Of a DNA stretch of 37,103 bases, positions 22,583-30,391 are shown in pieces; position 1 is the first letter of the stretch, and each line of letters opens with the position of its first letter. The stretch covers positions 1 to 37,103 of the forward strand of contig CAXRDP010000026.1 in assembly GCA_964229545.1 (NCBI GenBank). The letters run 5' to 3'. The position numbers and the translations under genes were made by a program. The stretch is from UBA724 sp964229545 (GTDB lineage: Bacteria > Bacteroidota > Bacteroidia > Flavobacteriales > Flavobacteriaceae). The notes below the pieces were generated by a model that was not told the DNA's origin, made no database searches, and saw only the letters and a list, made by a program, of their open reading frames with translations.

Positions 22583-23163
22583 TGTTAGGCCTTATACTAC
22601 CCACAGACCCTCGATGGGTCAACATCGTAGAAAAAAACATTGAAGAGATACTTACTGACCATGCCTATTGTGAACAAAAAGCAGCGAGTACTGCCATTTC
22701 TTTAATCATTGGCTTTCCTGAAAAAAGTGATTTGGTACAAGCCATGACCGACTTGGTAAAAGAAGAGATCAGCCATTTTAAGATGGTGCACGACAAAATC
22801 ATCAAACGGGGATGGGTATTGGGCAGAGAGCGTAAAGACGAATATGTCAATGAGTTGATGCAATTTTTTCCAAAGGGTGGCAGTCGGGAAGATCATTTGG
22901 TTCATAAACTTCTATATGCTGCACTGATTGAAGCACGAAGCTGTGAGCGTTTCCGGTTGTTGTCAGAACAATTGCCCGATGAAGAACTTGCCAGTTTTTA
23001 CCGAAAATTAATGGTAAGTGAAGCCAACCACTACACCTTATTTTTGGGATTTGCCCGCCAATATGGCCATCGAGAAACGGTGGACAAAAAATGGGACGAT
23101 TTATTAGTGTTTGAGGCGCAACTTATAAAAAACCTAGGCGTTAAAGAAACCATGCACGGTTAG
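22582..23163 (+). CDS. miaE: tRNA-(ms2io6A)-hydroxylase
   Basis: A 193-residue non-haem di-iron monooxygenase that hydroxylates the isopentenyl group of ms2i6A37 in tRNAs reading U-starting codons. Metal ligands are visible as two E-x-x-H pairs, EEISHFKM (about residue 56) and SEANHYTLF (about residue 149), with further Glu ligands in EEILTDHAYCEQKAA and LIEARSCERFRLL. The start overlaps the dnaX stop by one base (TAATG). The 3' end overlaps the convergent ppx by 4 bp. Confidence 0.93.
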   Translation: MLGLILPTDPRWVNIVEKNIEEILTDHAYCEQKAASTAISLIIGFPEKSDLVQAMTDLVKEEISHFKMVHDKIIKRGWVLGRERKDEYVNELMQFFPKGGSREDHLVHKLLYAALIEARSCERFRLLSEQLPDEELASFYRKLMVSEANHYTLFLGFARQYGHRETVDKKWDDLLVFEAQLIKNLGVKETMHG

Positions 23164-24047
23164 CCTTGCTCTTTATACATAAGTTTTACCATTCCATCGG
23201 CCAACCCTACTTTAGGCACGTGAATTTTAGCAGCGTTGGCATATCTCATAGCAAGTAGGTAGATGCGAGTTGCTTGTACAATAACGTCAGCTCTATCTGG
23301 GTTGAGCCCGAGTTGAATCATCATTTTTTTGGGAGTCATGGATTTTAGGGTTTTGTATTGATTTTCGACATACTCTAGACTTAGTGGTTTGCCCAACTTG
23401 TGTCCAGACAATTTGAATAAGGTGTTTATGGTACCCCCGGAACCCAATACTGAAAGATTGTCCAAATCAGCAGTATGAGTTCCTATCCATGATTTGTAGT
23501 TCTCCCACACCTTTTTGTTGACCATTTTTTTCATCAGGCGCACCGTTCCTACTTTAAATGATTTTGAGGCGACGATTTCTCCTTGGCTATACACTGTCAA
23601 CTCGGTACTACCTCCACCCACATCCACAAACAAGTAGTTTTTATTGGGTTTCAGCACTGCGTACAAATCAGTGGAAGCAATAATTTCTGCCTCACGTTGC
23701 CCATCTATGATTTCGATTTGAACATCTGTAAGTTCACGAACACGTTTGACAAACTGCTGGCCATTGTTGGCTTCTCTAAGAGCTGATGTCGCGTAGGCCA
23801 AGTAACGTTCGACTCTATGAATTTTCATTAACAATTTGAAAGCCAGCATGGCGTCAATCATCCGCTGCTGATTTTCTTCTCCAATTTCTCCCAACACAAA
23901 AGAATCTACACCCAATCGAATGGGTACACGAATGATGGCGTTTTTAGAAAAAACGGTGGGTTTGTCTTTTTGCTCAATGACATTACAAATCAACAATCGA
24001 ACCGCATTGGATCCGATGTCAATCGCGGCATACTTTTTGACTTTCAC
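23160..24047 (-). CDS. ppx: Ppx/GppA-family phosphatase, exopolyphosphatase-like
   Basis: A 295-residue member of the ASKHA fold. The phosphate loops AIDIGSNAVRLLI (residues about 8-20) and FVDVGGGSTELTVY (about 140-153) are typical, as is LGSGGTINTLFKL near 200. It hydrolyses terminal phosphate from polyphosphate or the gamma phosphate of pppGpp; the short form without a C-terminal HD domain is normal in Bacteroidota. It is the last gene of the minus-strand operon and overlaps ppk1 by 4 bp (ATGA), which favours polyphosphate as its substrate. Confidence 0.93.
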   Translation of the reverse strand: MKVKKYAAIDIGSNAVRLLICNVIEQKDKPTVFSKNAIIRVPIRLGVDSFVLGEIGEENQQRMIDAMLAFKLLMKIHRVERYLAYATSALREANNGQQFVKRVRELTDVQIEIIDGQREAEIIASTDLYAVLKPNKNYLFVDVGGGSTELTVYSQGEIVASKSFKVGTVRLMKKMVNKKVWENYKSWIGTHTADLDNLSVLGSGGTINTLFKLSGHKLGKPLSLEYVENQYKTLKSMTPKKMMIQLGLNPDRADVIVQATRIYLLAMRYANAAKIHVPKVGLADGMVKLMYKEQG

Positions 24048-26110
24048 TTGGCTAATTTTTGATTGTAATGATCATATAAAGCTTGCTGGGTTCTTGTTTT
24101 GGCTTCGGCATTGTGTCTATACTCATTGTTGGTGTTTGTGTTTACCAATCGGGCTTTGACATTGTCTTTCCAACAAATGTCAAACGCCTCTATAAGTTCT
24201 TGTTTGATATCCTCCTCATAAATAGGGCAAGACACTTCCACACGGTTGTGAAGATTGCGCGTCATCCAATCGGCTGAAGAAATGTAAACCTTTGGTGCGC
24301 CATTATTTTCAAAAATAAGTAATCGGGTGTGTTCTAAATAACGATCGACTACGCTGATAACTTCAATGTTCTCACTCTGTCCCTCTACACCAGGCACCAA
24401 ACAGCAGATCCCACGAACAATCATTTGTATTTTAACTCCTGCGCGACTCGCCTCGTACAGAGATACAATCATTGGGTAGTTGGTAACGCTATTGAGTTTC
24501 AATTTAATAGATGCGGGGCGCCCAGATCTGGCATTTTGTATTTCTTGGGAGATCAAAGACTGAAAGAATGCTGCACTATGGTGGGGAGAGGTCACTAAGT
24601 GCTTGTATTTCTTTATTTGATAACTGGCCTCCAAAAAATCAAATACTTTTCCGGTCTCTTTTAGAATGGGTTGATGCGCTGTGAATAGGGTGTAATCAGT
24701 ATAGAGTTTTGCCGTAGACTCGTTAAAATTGCCTGTACTGACAAAACCATATCTCTTCAATCCGTCGGCTTCTTTTCGTTGAATCATACAAATTTTAGCA
24801 TGTACTTTCAGCCCGGGAACCCCAAAAATCAAACGGATGCCTTCTTTTTTCATCACCTCGGCATACTGAATATTGGCAGCCTCATCGAAACGGGCTTGTA
24901 GTTCAATTTGAACTGTGACACGTTTGCCGTTTCTGGCCGCCTGAATAAGTGAGCTGGCGACGTTGGATATTTTAGAAAGTCTGTAAATTGTTATAAAAAC
25001 ACTTTTTACCTTGGGGTCTATCGCTGCTTCACGCAAAAACTTGACTACGTAAGTAAAGGTATGGTAAGGGGTGTGTATTAGACGGTCTTTGACAGCTACT
25101 TGGGCCAATATACTTTTATTCAAATCAAAATCGGGTGCCAGTAAAGGGGGCATACTGTTATAGAGCAAATCTTTCCTTCCCAAGCTAGGAAATTTCATGT
25201 AATCGCGCCTATTGTGGTAGCGCCCACCCGGAATGATACTATCATGGGTGTCAATTTCCATGCGAGACAATAGCAAAGACAAAGTATCTTTGGCAATCTC
25301 TTTGTCATAGACAAAACGTACAGGTTCGCCTTCAGAGCGTTCTTTAACACTTTCAGCTACTTTTTCAACATAACTCTTACCTAAGTCATCGTCTAAGTCT
25401 AGTTCGGCATCACGACTAAATTTAATCATATGTGCCTCAATTTTAGTGTAAGCAAAAACACCAAATATAGACGCCAATTGAAAACGAATTAGGTCATCCA
25501 GCATCATTACATACGTTGCATCATTTTCTGAGGGTAAAACGACAAAACGTTGTATGGAAGAAGGGATTTCGATGAGCGCATACTGTATGGGGTCATTAAA
25601 GGGGTGTTTTTCTGTATCCAGTTCAAAACGTACCGCCAAAAAAGCATTCTGGTCATTGAGCTGGGCAATGGATTTTAGGTCGTTTAATATCAAAGTAATC
25701 AAAGCGGGACCCACTTGCTCGTTAAAATACGTATTTACAAACTCCTTTTGTTTGGAGGTGAGCTGGGATTCGTTGACAAAAAAAATGTTTTCTTTGGCCA
25801 TCTCACCCATTAGGCTGTTCAAAGTATCTAGGCTATTTTGCTGAAGCGCGATGGTTTTTTGTGTGATTTCTTGTAGCAAATCCTCCGCAGAATGTTCCCC
25901 AAAAATCTTTCCAAGACGTTCCTCTGCACGAGCTATCCGTTTTACAGTTGCATATCTAACCTTAAAAAACTCATCGAGGTTGTTCGAAAAAATACCAATA
26001 AACCGCAGACGCTCAATTAAAGGAACATTGGGGTCTTGGGCTTCTTGCAACACACGTGCGTTGAAATCCAACCAACTTATTTCTCTATTGACAAACTGGT
26101 TCTTTGACAT
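24044..26110 (-). CDS. ppk1: polyphosphate kinase 1
   Basis: A 688-residue enzyme that builds polyphosphate from ATP. It opens with FVNREISWLDFNARVLQEA, the family N-terminal motif. The two catalytic histidines are visible: H437 in GLKVHAKICMI, the autophosphorylated residue corresponding to E. coli H435, and H621 in TRNLHNRVEV. STGNFNESTAKLYTDYTLFT lies between them. The length equals E. coli Ppk. It follows sixA directly (stop 26111, start 26110) and overlaps ppx by 4 bp, so synthesis and breakdown of polyphosphate share one transcript. Confidence 0.97.
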   Translation of the reverse strand: MSKNQFVNREISWLDFNARVLQEAQDPNVPLIERLRFIGIFSNNLDEFFKVRYATVKRIARAEERLGKIFGEHSAEDLLQEITQKTIALQQNSLDTLNSLMGEMAKENIFFVNESQLTSKQKEFVNTYFNEQVGPALITLILNDLKSIAQLNDQNAFLAVRFELDTEKHPFNDPIQYALIEIPSSIQRFVVLPSENDATYVMMLDDLIRFQLASIFGVFAYTKIEAHMIKFSRDAELDLDDDLGKSYVEKVAESVKERSEGEPVRFVYDKEIAKDTLSLLLSRMEIDTHDSIIPGGRYHNRRDYMKFPSLGRKDLLYNSMPPLLAPDFDLNKSILAQVAVKDRLIHTPYHTFTYVVKFLREAAIDPKVKSVFITIYRLSKISNVASSLIQAARNGKRVTVQIELQARFDEAANIQYAEVMKKEGIRLIFGVPGLKVHAKICMIQRKEADGLKRYGFVSTGNFNESTAKLYTDYTLFTAHQPILKETGKVFDFLEASYQIKKYKHLVTSPHHSAAFFQSLISQEIQNARSGRPASIKLKLNSVTNYPMIVSLYEASRAGVKIQMIVRGICCLVPGVEGQSENIEVISVVDRYLEHTRLLIFENNGAPKVYISSADWMTRNLHNRVEVSCPIYEEDIKQELIEAFDICWKDNVKARLVNTNTNNEYRHNAEAKTRTQQALYDHYNQKLAK

Positions 26111-26593
26111 CTATCGAAGGTCTTTAGGTATTATCACACTGCAATCACAGCTCGAAATTTGACCCCATAAAGATACATCAAATCGAAAAATCACCGCAGC
26201 AGCCGTAGGAATGTTGTCCCCGACAAAACCACCTAAGGTCTTTGCCAAATGCCAACAAGCATTGTTGTGACCAAAAGTCATTACGGATGAAAGATTTTCA
26301 GGAAGATTTCGCATGAAGTCCAACACCTGACGACCAGAAAAATCATATAAATCTTCTGCAATTTCAATTGAAGATGTGTCAATCTCAAGAGCGCTAGTAA
26401 CAATCAATGCAGTATCAAAGGCTCTTTTGGCAGGGCTACTGAAAATCTTATCGATTTGAAAACCCATAGGTTTCAGATGTTCGCCCATGAGGTTTGCATC
26501 ACAAACACCGCGTTCGGCCAAAGGGCGTTCACGGTCGGGAAGGTCAAATGCCCATGAGGATTTGGCATGACGTACCATGACCCAAGTTTTCAT
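26111..26593 (-). CDS. histidine phosphatase, SixA family
   Basis: A 160-residue phosphatase of the histidine-phosphatase superfamily. The catalytic RHAKSSW motif lies at residues 8-14, followed by ERPLAERG and IFSSPAKRAFDTA; the second catalytic His is in TFGHNNACWHLA (about residue 109). SixA removes phosphate from phosphohistidine of phosphotransfer proteins in E. coli; the target here is unknown. It overlaps pdxH by 4 bp and abuts ppk1. Its position beside a kinase that works through phosphohistidine is notable but proves nothing. Confidence 0.9.
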   Translation of the reverse strand: MKTWVMVRHAKSSWAFDLPDRERPLAERGVCDANLMGEHLKPMGFQIDKIFSSPAKRAFDTALIVTSALEIDTSSIEIAEDLYDFSGRQVLDFMRNLPENLSSVMTFGHNNACWHLAKTLGGFVGDNIPTAAAVIFRFDVSLWGQISSCDCSVIIPKDLR

Positions 26594-27243
26594 GGAGACA
26601 AGCGTTTAAAAACCCATTCTTTGTTTGGATTTAAGGAAAACACTATGCGATCATGCAACCTGTTAGGGCGGCCCTGCCAAAATTCTATGGAGCTGGGATT
26701 GACTCTATAACCACCCCAATGCGAGGGTCTTGGTATGGGCTTGTCTTTGTAAGTGTTTTCTAATTCGGCCAATGTGTTGTCCAACACATGACGACTTTCA
26801 ATGGGGCTGCTTTGTTTCGACACATGCGCACCCATCTGACTCCCACGAGGACGTTCTTGGAAATACGCATCAGAATCTTTTTCTTCTATAACTGTTGCCC
26901 TACCTTTAATTATCACCTGCCGCTCCAGATTGGGCCAAAAAAAGGACAAACAAACTTGAGGGTTTTGGGCAATCGCACGGCCTTTAGCACTGTTGTAATT
27001 GGTAAAAAAAACAAACCCTCCTTTATCTATATGCTTTAGCAAAACCACACGAGAATGAGGAGCTCCTTGAGCGTCAGAAGTGCTCAGTGTCATCGCATTG
27101 ACCTCAGCTACGCCACCCATGTCGGAAACTTCATGAAACCATTGGTCGAAAAGCATAAGCGGGTCTGAGGGCAGATCTGCTTCCAACAGTTGGGATGACT
27201 GATAGTTTTTACGAAGGGATGAAAGGTTTTTGGTGTTGTCCAT
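26590..27243 (-). CDS. pdxH: pyridoxamine 5'-phosphate oxidase
   Basis: A 217-residue FMN enzyme that makes pyridoxal 5'-phosphate from the pyridoxine or pyridoxamine phosphate. The FMN-binding segment SRVVLLKHIDKGGFVFFTNY (residues about 64-83) and the C-terminal signature IEFWQGRPNRLHDRI (residues about 189-203) are clear. Length is normal. It starts 21 bp after rnz and overlaps sixA by 4 bp. The two PLP enzymes at 31370-33694 would use its product, but so would many others. Confidence 0.96.
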   Translation of the reverse strand: MDNTKNLSSLRKNYQSSQLLEADLPSDPLMLFDQWFHEVSDMGGVAEVNAMTLSTSDAQGAPHSRVVLLKHIDKGGFVFFTNYNSAKGRAIAQNPQVCLSFFWPNLERQVIIKGRATVIEEKDSDAYFQERPRGSQMGAHVSKQSSPIESRHVLDNTLAELENTYKDKPIPRPSHWGGYRVNPSSIEFWQGRPNRLHDRIVFSLNPNKEWVFKRLSP

Positions 27244-27264
27244 AACACTTGTGAAGGTACAAAA

Positions 27265-28173
27265 TCATTCGAAATCATACACCATACCATCCGAAGCCAA
27301 TTGTACATTTTCATAAACGGTCTTGGCTTCTTCCAAAAAGGGTTTCAGGGAATTATAGCGCGATGAAAAATGTCCCAACAGCAATTGTCCAACTTTGGCT
27401 TGTTTGGCAACCATAGCGGCTTGCTTGGCGGTGCTATGGAAAGTCTTTTGCGCCAGTTCTTCTCGGTCATCCAAAAAGGTAGATTCATGGTACATCACAT
27501 CCACCCCTTGGACAGCATCTGCCAATTCAGGGAAGTAAGCTGTATCACTACAAAAAGCATAGGATTTTGGTGGTGGGGGGTCTAAAGTAAGTAGTGCATT
27601 AGCCACTGTATTTCCCTTCTCATCAACGGCATCGTGGCCTTGTTTGAGTTTTTGAAACTGACTAACATCTATCTGATATTCGTCTGTGGCAGTTTTGTTG
27701 ATTTTTCTCAGTCTCGGTAGTTCTTTAAACAGAAAACCATTGGTATAAATGCGATGCCTCAATGGAATGGTGTGCACCTGCACCTCGTCATCTGCATACA
27801 ACAGCACGGAATCTTTGGTGTCTAATTCGTGAAAATGCAAGGGATAGTTGGTCCATGAGTCTGCAAGTTTCAGCAACATTAGCATCGCTTCTTTTATTCC
27901 TTTAGGGCCATATATGTGTAGGGGTGCCTCCCTGCCTAAGAGCCTAAAAGTTGAAATCAGTCCGGGTAGTCCATAAAAATGATCCCCGTGCAGGTGGGAG
28001 ATAAATATGTGTTTTATATGAGAAAACTTAATCTTGTGTTGGCGTAAACGCACTTGTGTGCCCTCGCCACAATCGATTAAAAAACGATGTCCACGAATCT
28101 CTAACAACTGCGAAGTGGGCGCTTTGTCAGCGTGAGGTGTTGCAGAAAACGATCCTAATATGGTGAGCCTCAT
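27265..28173 (-). CDS. rnz: ribonuclease Z
   Basis: A 302-residue metallo-beta-lactamase fold RNase. The zinc site HLHGDHFYGLPGL (residues about 60-72) is seen with GSFSATPHADKAPTSQ at the N-terminus, SDTAYFPEL near 208 and HFSSRY near 267, all typical. The enzyme cuts the 3' trailer of tRNA precursors; it would be required for the two tRNA-Pro genes here, which lack an encoded CCA. It overlaps the upstream small gene by 4 bp (ATGA). That small gene is often found before rnz in Flavobacteria. Confidence 0.95.
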   Translation of the reverse strand: MRLTILGSFSATPHADKAPTSQLLEIRGHRFLIDCGEGTQVRLRQHKIKFSHIKHIFISHLHGDHFYGLPGLISTFRLLGREAPLHIYGPKGIKEAMLMLLKLADSWTNYPLHFHELDTKDSVLLYADDEVQVHTIPLRHRIYTNGFLFKELPRLRKINKTATDEYQIDVSQFQKLKQGHDAVDEKGNTVANALLTLDPPPPKSYAFCSDTAYFPELADAVQGVDVMYHESTFLDDREELAQKTFHSTAKQAAMVAKQAKVGQLLLGHFSSRYNSLKPFLEEAKTVYENVQLASDGMVYDFE

Positions 28174-28514
28174 AAGTATCCAAGGTCTCTCTCAATTTCT
28201 TCTATCTCAATCGTATCGAAGGCTTCGTTGAGTGTAGGAACGGTAACCAAATCATCTGGCAACAACTTCAATGACAAAGGCCCCGTAACAAAAACAAAAG
28301 ATTTTTGGGCGTTTGTTTTGTGAAAGTTGGCAAGTTCCCTAAACTCTTTGATGTCTTTGGCATTGACCCACTTGAGTTCTGTCAGTACCAAAATGATATT
28401 TTTATCATGTATGTTTTTATAATGAGCTTTGAGTGCAAACCGAAACTCTTTTTGCTTGGGATCATTGGATTCCTGATAAAAAACAACTGTGTTTCCTTTT
28501 GTTTCTGTGCGCAT
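28170..28514 (-). CDS. small STAS-like hypothetical protein
   Basis: A 114-residue soluble protein. The alternation of strands and helices (NIILVLTELKWVNAKDIKEF, then KSFVFVTGPLSLKLL, then an acidic C-terminus) resembles the STAS fold of anti-sigma-factor antagonists, but the phosphorylatable Ser of SpoIIAA-type proteins is not evident. Similar small proteins next to rnz are sometimes mislabelled ribonuclease Z. It starts 3 bp after pyrB and overlaps rnz by 4 bp, so it is surely translated as part of the operon. No function is proposed. Confidence 0.8.
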   Translation of the reverse strand: MRTETKGNTVVFYQESNDPKQKEFRFALKAHYKNIHDKNIILVLTELKWVNAKDIKEFRELANFHKTNAQKSFVFVTGPLSLKLLPDDLVTVPTLNEAFDTIEIEEIERDLGYL

Positions 28515-28517
28515 GGT

Positions 28518-29441
28518 TTAGCGTTTTGCAGCCAATAGGTACAATACCGCCATACGAATGGCTACTCCGTTTTCAACTTGGTCGAGTATGATGGCATGTT
28601 CAGAATCTGCTACTTCAGAGGATATTTCTACACCTCTGTTAATCGGGCCTGGGTGCATAATCACAGGAGGGGAGTCAATGTCTTCCAACACCTGTTGCGT
28701 AATACCATACTGCATGGTGTATTCTCGGTTGGACGGGAAATAACTGGCTTTCATACGCTCAAATTGGACACGCAACACATTGGCCACATCGGCCCATTGG
28801 AGGGCTTTTCGAAGATTTGTTTCGACCGCCACCCCCAAATCCTCAATATGTTTGGGCATCAATGTTTTTGGTCCACATACACGTACTTCTGCGCCGAGTT
28901 TCTGTAGGGCAAAAATATTGGACAGCGCTACCCGTGAATGTAATATATCTCCGACAATCACTACTTTCTTCCCTTCTACCGACCCCAATCTTTGGGCGAT
29001 TGAGTAACAATCGAGTAGCGCTTGCGTGGGGTGTTCATGCGCACCATCTCCCGCGTTGACAATGGTGGCATCCACGTGTTTTGACAAAAACATAGCAGCT
29101 CCCGGGTTGGGATGACGCATCACTACCATGTCTACCTTCATAGACAGAATGTTGTTTACAGTATCTATTAGTGTTTCTCCCTTTTTAACTGAGGAGTTAG
29201 AGGCAGAAAAATTGACCACATCTGCAGAAAGTCGTTTTTGAGCCAACTCAAAAGACAATTTGGTACGTGTGCTGTTTTCAAAAAATAAATTGGCAATGGT
29301 TACATCGCGAAGCGAAGGGACTTTTTTAATGGGACGATTGATGACCTCCTTAAAATGCGTTGCCGTCTCAAAAATCAATGCAATGTCCTCCGAAGTGAGG
29401 TATTTGATTCCTAGTAAATGGTCAACGCTTAATTTACTCAT
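28518..29441 (-). CDS. pyrB: aspartate carbamoyltransferase catalytic subunit
   Basis: A 307-residue enzyme catalysing the first committed step of pyrimidine synthesis, carbamoyl phosphate plus aspartate to carbamoyl aspartate. The carbamoyl-phosphate site FFENSTRTKLSFELA (residues about 53-67), the 80s-loop Ser and Lys in SSVKKGETL, MRHPNPGA near 108 and HPGPINRGVEI near 264 are all present. No pyrI is nearby, as expected for this lineage. It overlaps the upstream pyrR by 8 bp. Confidence 0.97.
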   Translation of the reverse strand: MSKLSVDHLLGIKYLTSEDIALIFETATHFKEVINRPIKKVPSLRDVTIANLFFENSTRTKLSFELAQKRLSADVVNFSASNSSVKKGETLIDTVNNILSMKVDMVVMRHPNPGAAMFLSKHVDATIVNAGDGAHEHPTQALLDCYSIAQRLGSVEGKKVVIVGDILHSRVALSNIFALQKLGAEVRVCGPKTLMPKHIEDLGVAVETNLRKALQWADVANVLRVQFERMKASYFPSNREYTMQYGITQQVLEDIDSPPVIMHPGPINRGVEISSEVADSEHAIILDQVENGVAIRMAVLYLLAAKR

Positions 29442-29982
29442 GCTCGTTGGGTGTTAGATATACTGCGTCATGACCGTCCTCTTCTTTCCAGTGGACGCGT
29501 ACGCGTTCGTTTTGTATGGCATCGACTTGTCTTCCCAAAAAATCAGGCTGTATGGGCAGATGACGTGAAAATCTGCGATCTATTAAAGTCAACAGCTGTA
29601 TTTCGGACGGTCTGCCATAGGAGTCAATCGCTGTTAGTGCTGCACGAACACTGCGACCTGTATACAATACATCATCGATAAGCACCACACGCTTGCCTTC
29701 AATTTGCACCTCCATCCTATTTTCTTTGGCCTCTAAAACTTTGGTGGTACGACGAAAATCATCTCTGAAAAAAGTAATATCCATAAGGCCGAGTTGGATG
29801 TTATCTATCCCATATTTTTCACAAAGAATATTCACCAATCTTTGAGCTACAATGGCACCTCTCGGCTGGAGACCTATAAGTACTGTATTGGAAAAATCTA
29901 AGTGGGTTTCGCGTAGCTGACAAGCGAGGCGATTCAGGATGATGTTTACTTCCTTGGCGTTGAGCAGTAACCTGTCACTCAT
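29434..29982 (-). CDS. pyrR: PyrR, uracil phosphoribosyltransferase-like pyrimidine regulator
   Basis: A 182-residue PRTase-fold protein. The PRPP motif VVLIDDVLYTGRSVRAAL lies near residues 96-113 and the PyrR-type GLQPRGA near 38. In Gram-positive bacteria PyrR is a UMP-responsive attenuator; whether it regulates or only salvages uracil here is unknown, and I see no anti-terminator structure. The start is ATG 29982: an exact -7 box at 29998-30005 lies between this ATG and a longer frame starting at 30036, which would therefore not be fully transcribed. A five-codon ATG-to-TGA frame (29989-29975) overlaps this start. Confidence 0.92.
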   Translation of the reverse strand: MSDRLLLNAKEVNIILNRLACQLRETHLDFSNTVLIGLQPRGAIVAQRLVNILCEKYGIDNIQLGLMDITFFRDDFRRTTKVLEAKENRMEVQIEGKRVVLIDDVLYTGRSVRAALTAIDSYGRPSEIQLLTLIDRRFSRHLPIQPDFLGRQVDAIQNERVRVHWKEEDGHDAVYLTPNEHE

Positions 29983-29997
29983 CCTCCATAATTTGTG

Positions 29998-30005
29998 CAA
30001 ATTTA
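29998..30005 (-). promoter_or_regulatory. -7 box of the pyrR-ppx operon
   Basis: On the minus strand TAAATTTG matches TAnnTTTG exactly; start of transcription would be near 29993, giving a leader of about 10 nt. The -33 element is not clear. An A/T palindrome (TTTTTTAAAAAA, 30010-30021) lies just upstream. Confidence 0.5.
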
Positions 30006-30063
30006 GGAATTTTTTAAAAAAGAAACGTTTTAACAATCTAAAGAGGGAAAATAAGGACTATTG

Positions 30064-30097
30064 TTTGGCAGATGCGCGCCTGATTTTTGTATATTTA
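30064..30097 (+). promoter_or_regulatory. candidate promoter of the 30119 gene
   Basis: TTTG at 30064-30067 and TATATTTA at 30090-30097 (seven of eight positions), 22 bp apart. The start codon is 22 bp after the box. Confidence 0.45.
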
Positions 30098-30118
30098 TAA
30101 TTCCAAATCTTATGTAAC

Positions 30119-30391
30119 ATGTACCAAAAATCTTTTACCTATTTTCGTTCACATTATTTACAACTTATCCCTTTAACTATCATTCTTCAGACATGCATTG
30201 CGTCTATAGCGGTGCTATATTTGTTGATGCATCCCCCAACCACAGTGATTATGATACAGTTGGCTATAAGCGTTTATGCGGCGTCATTCTATAACGGTGC
30301 TATTATAGCACAATTGCCTGTAAAAACCGTTTACAATTTGCTCATTGCCAGTATCCTTATTAACTTGGTACTCATAGTTGTAAACGTTTAA
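30119..30391 (+). CDS. small integral membrane protein (90 aa), unknown
   Basis: Three hydrophobic segments at about residues 14-36, 42-64 and 70-90 fill nearly the whole protein, with a short charged N-terminus (MYQKSFTYFRSHYLQ). I recognise no domain. The ATG at 30119 is the first of the frame. The stop is directly followed by the ATG of the isoaspartyl peptidase gene, so the two are co-transcribed and probably translationally coupled. A candidate promoter lies at 30064-30097. Confidence 0.7.
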   Translation: MYQKSFTYFRSHYLQLIPLTIILQTCIASIAVLYLLMHPPTTVIMIQLAISVYAASFYNGAIIAQLPVKTVYNLLIASILINLVLIVVNV

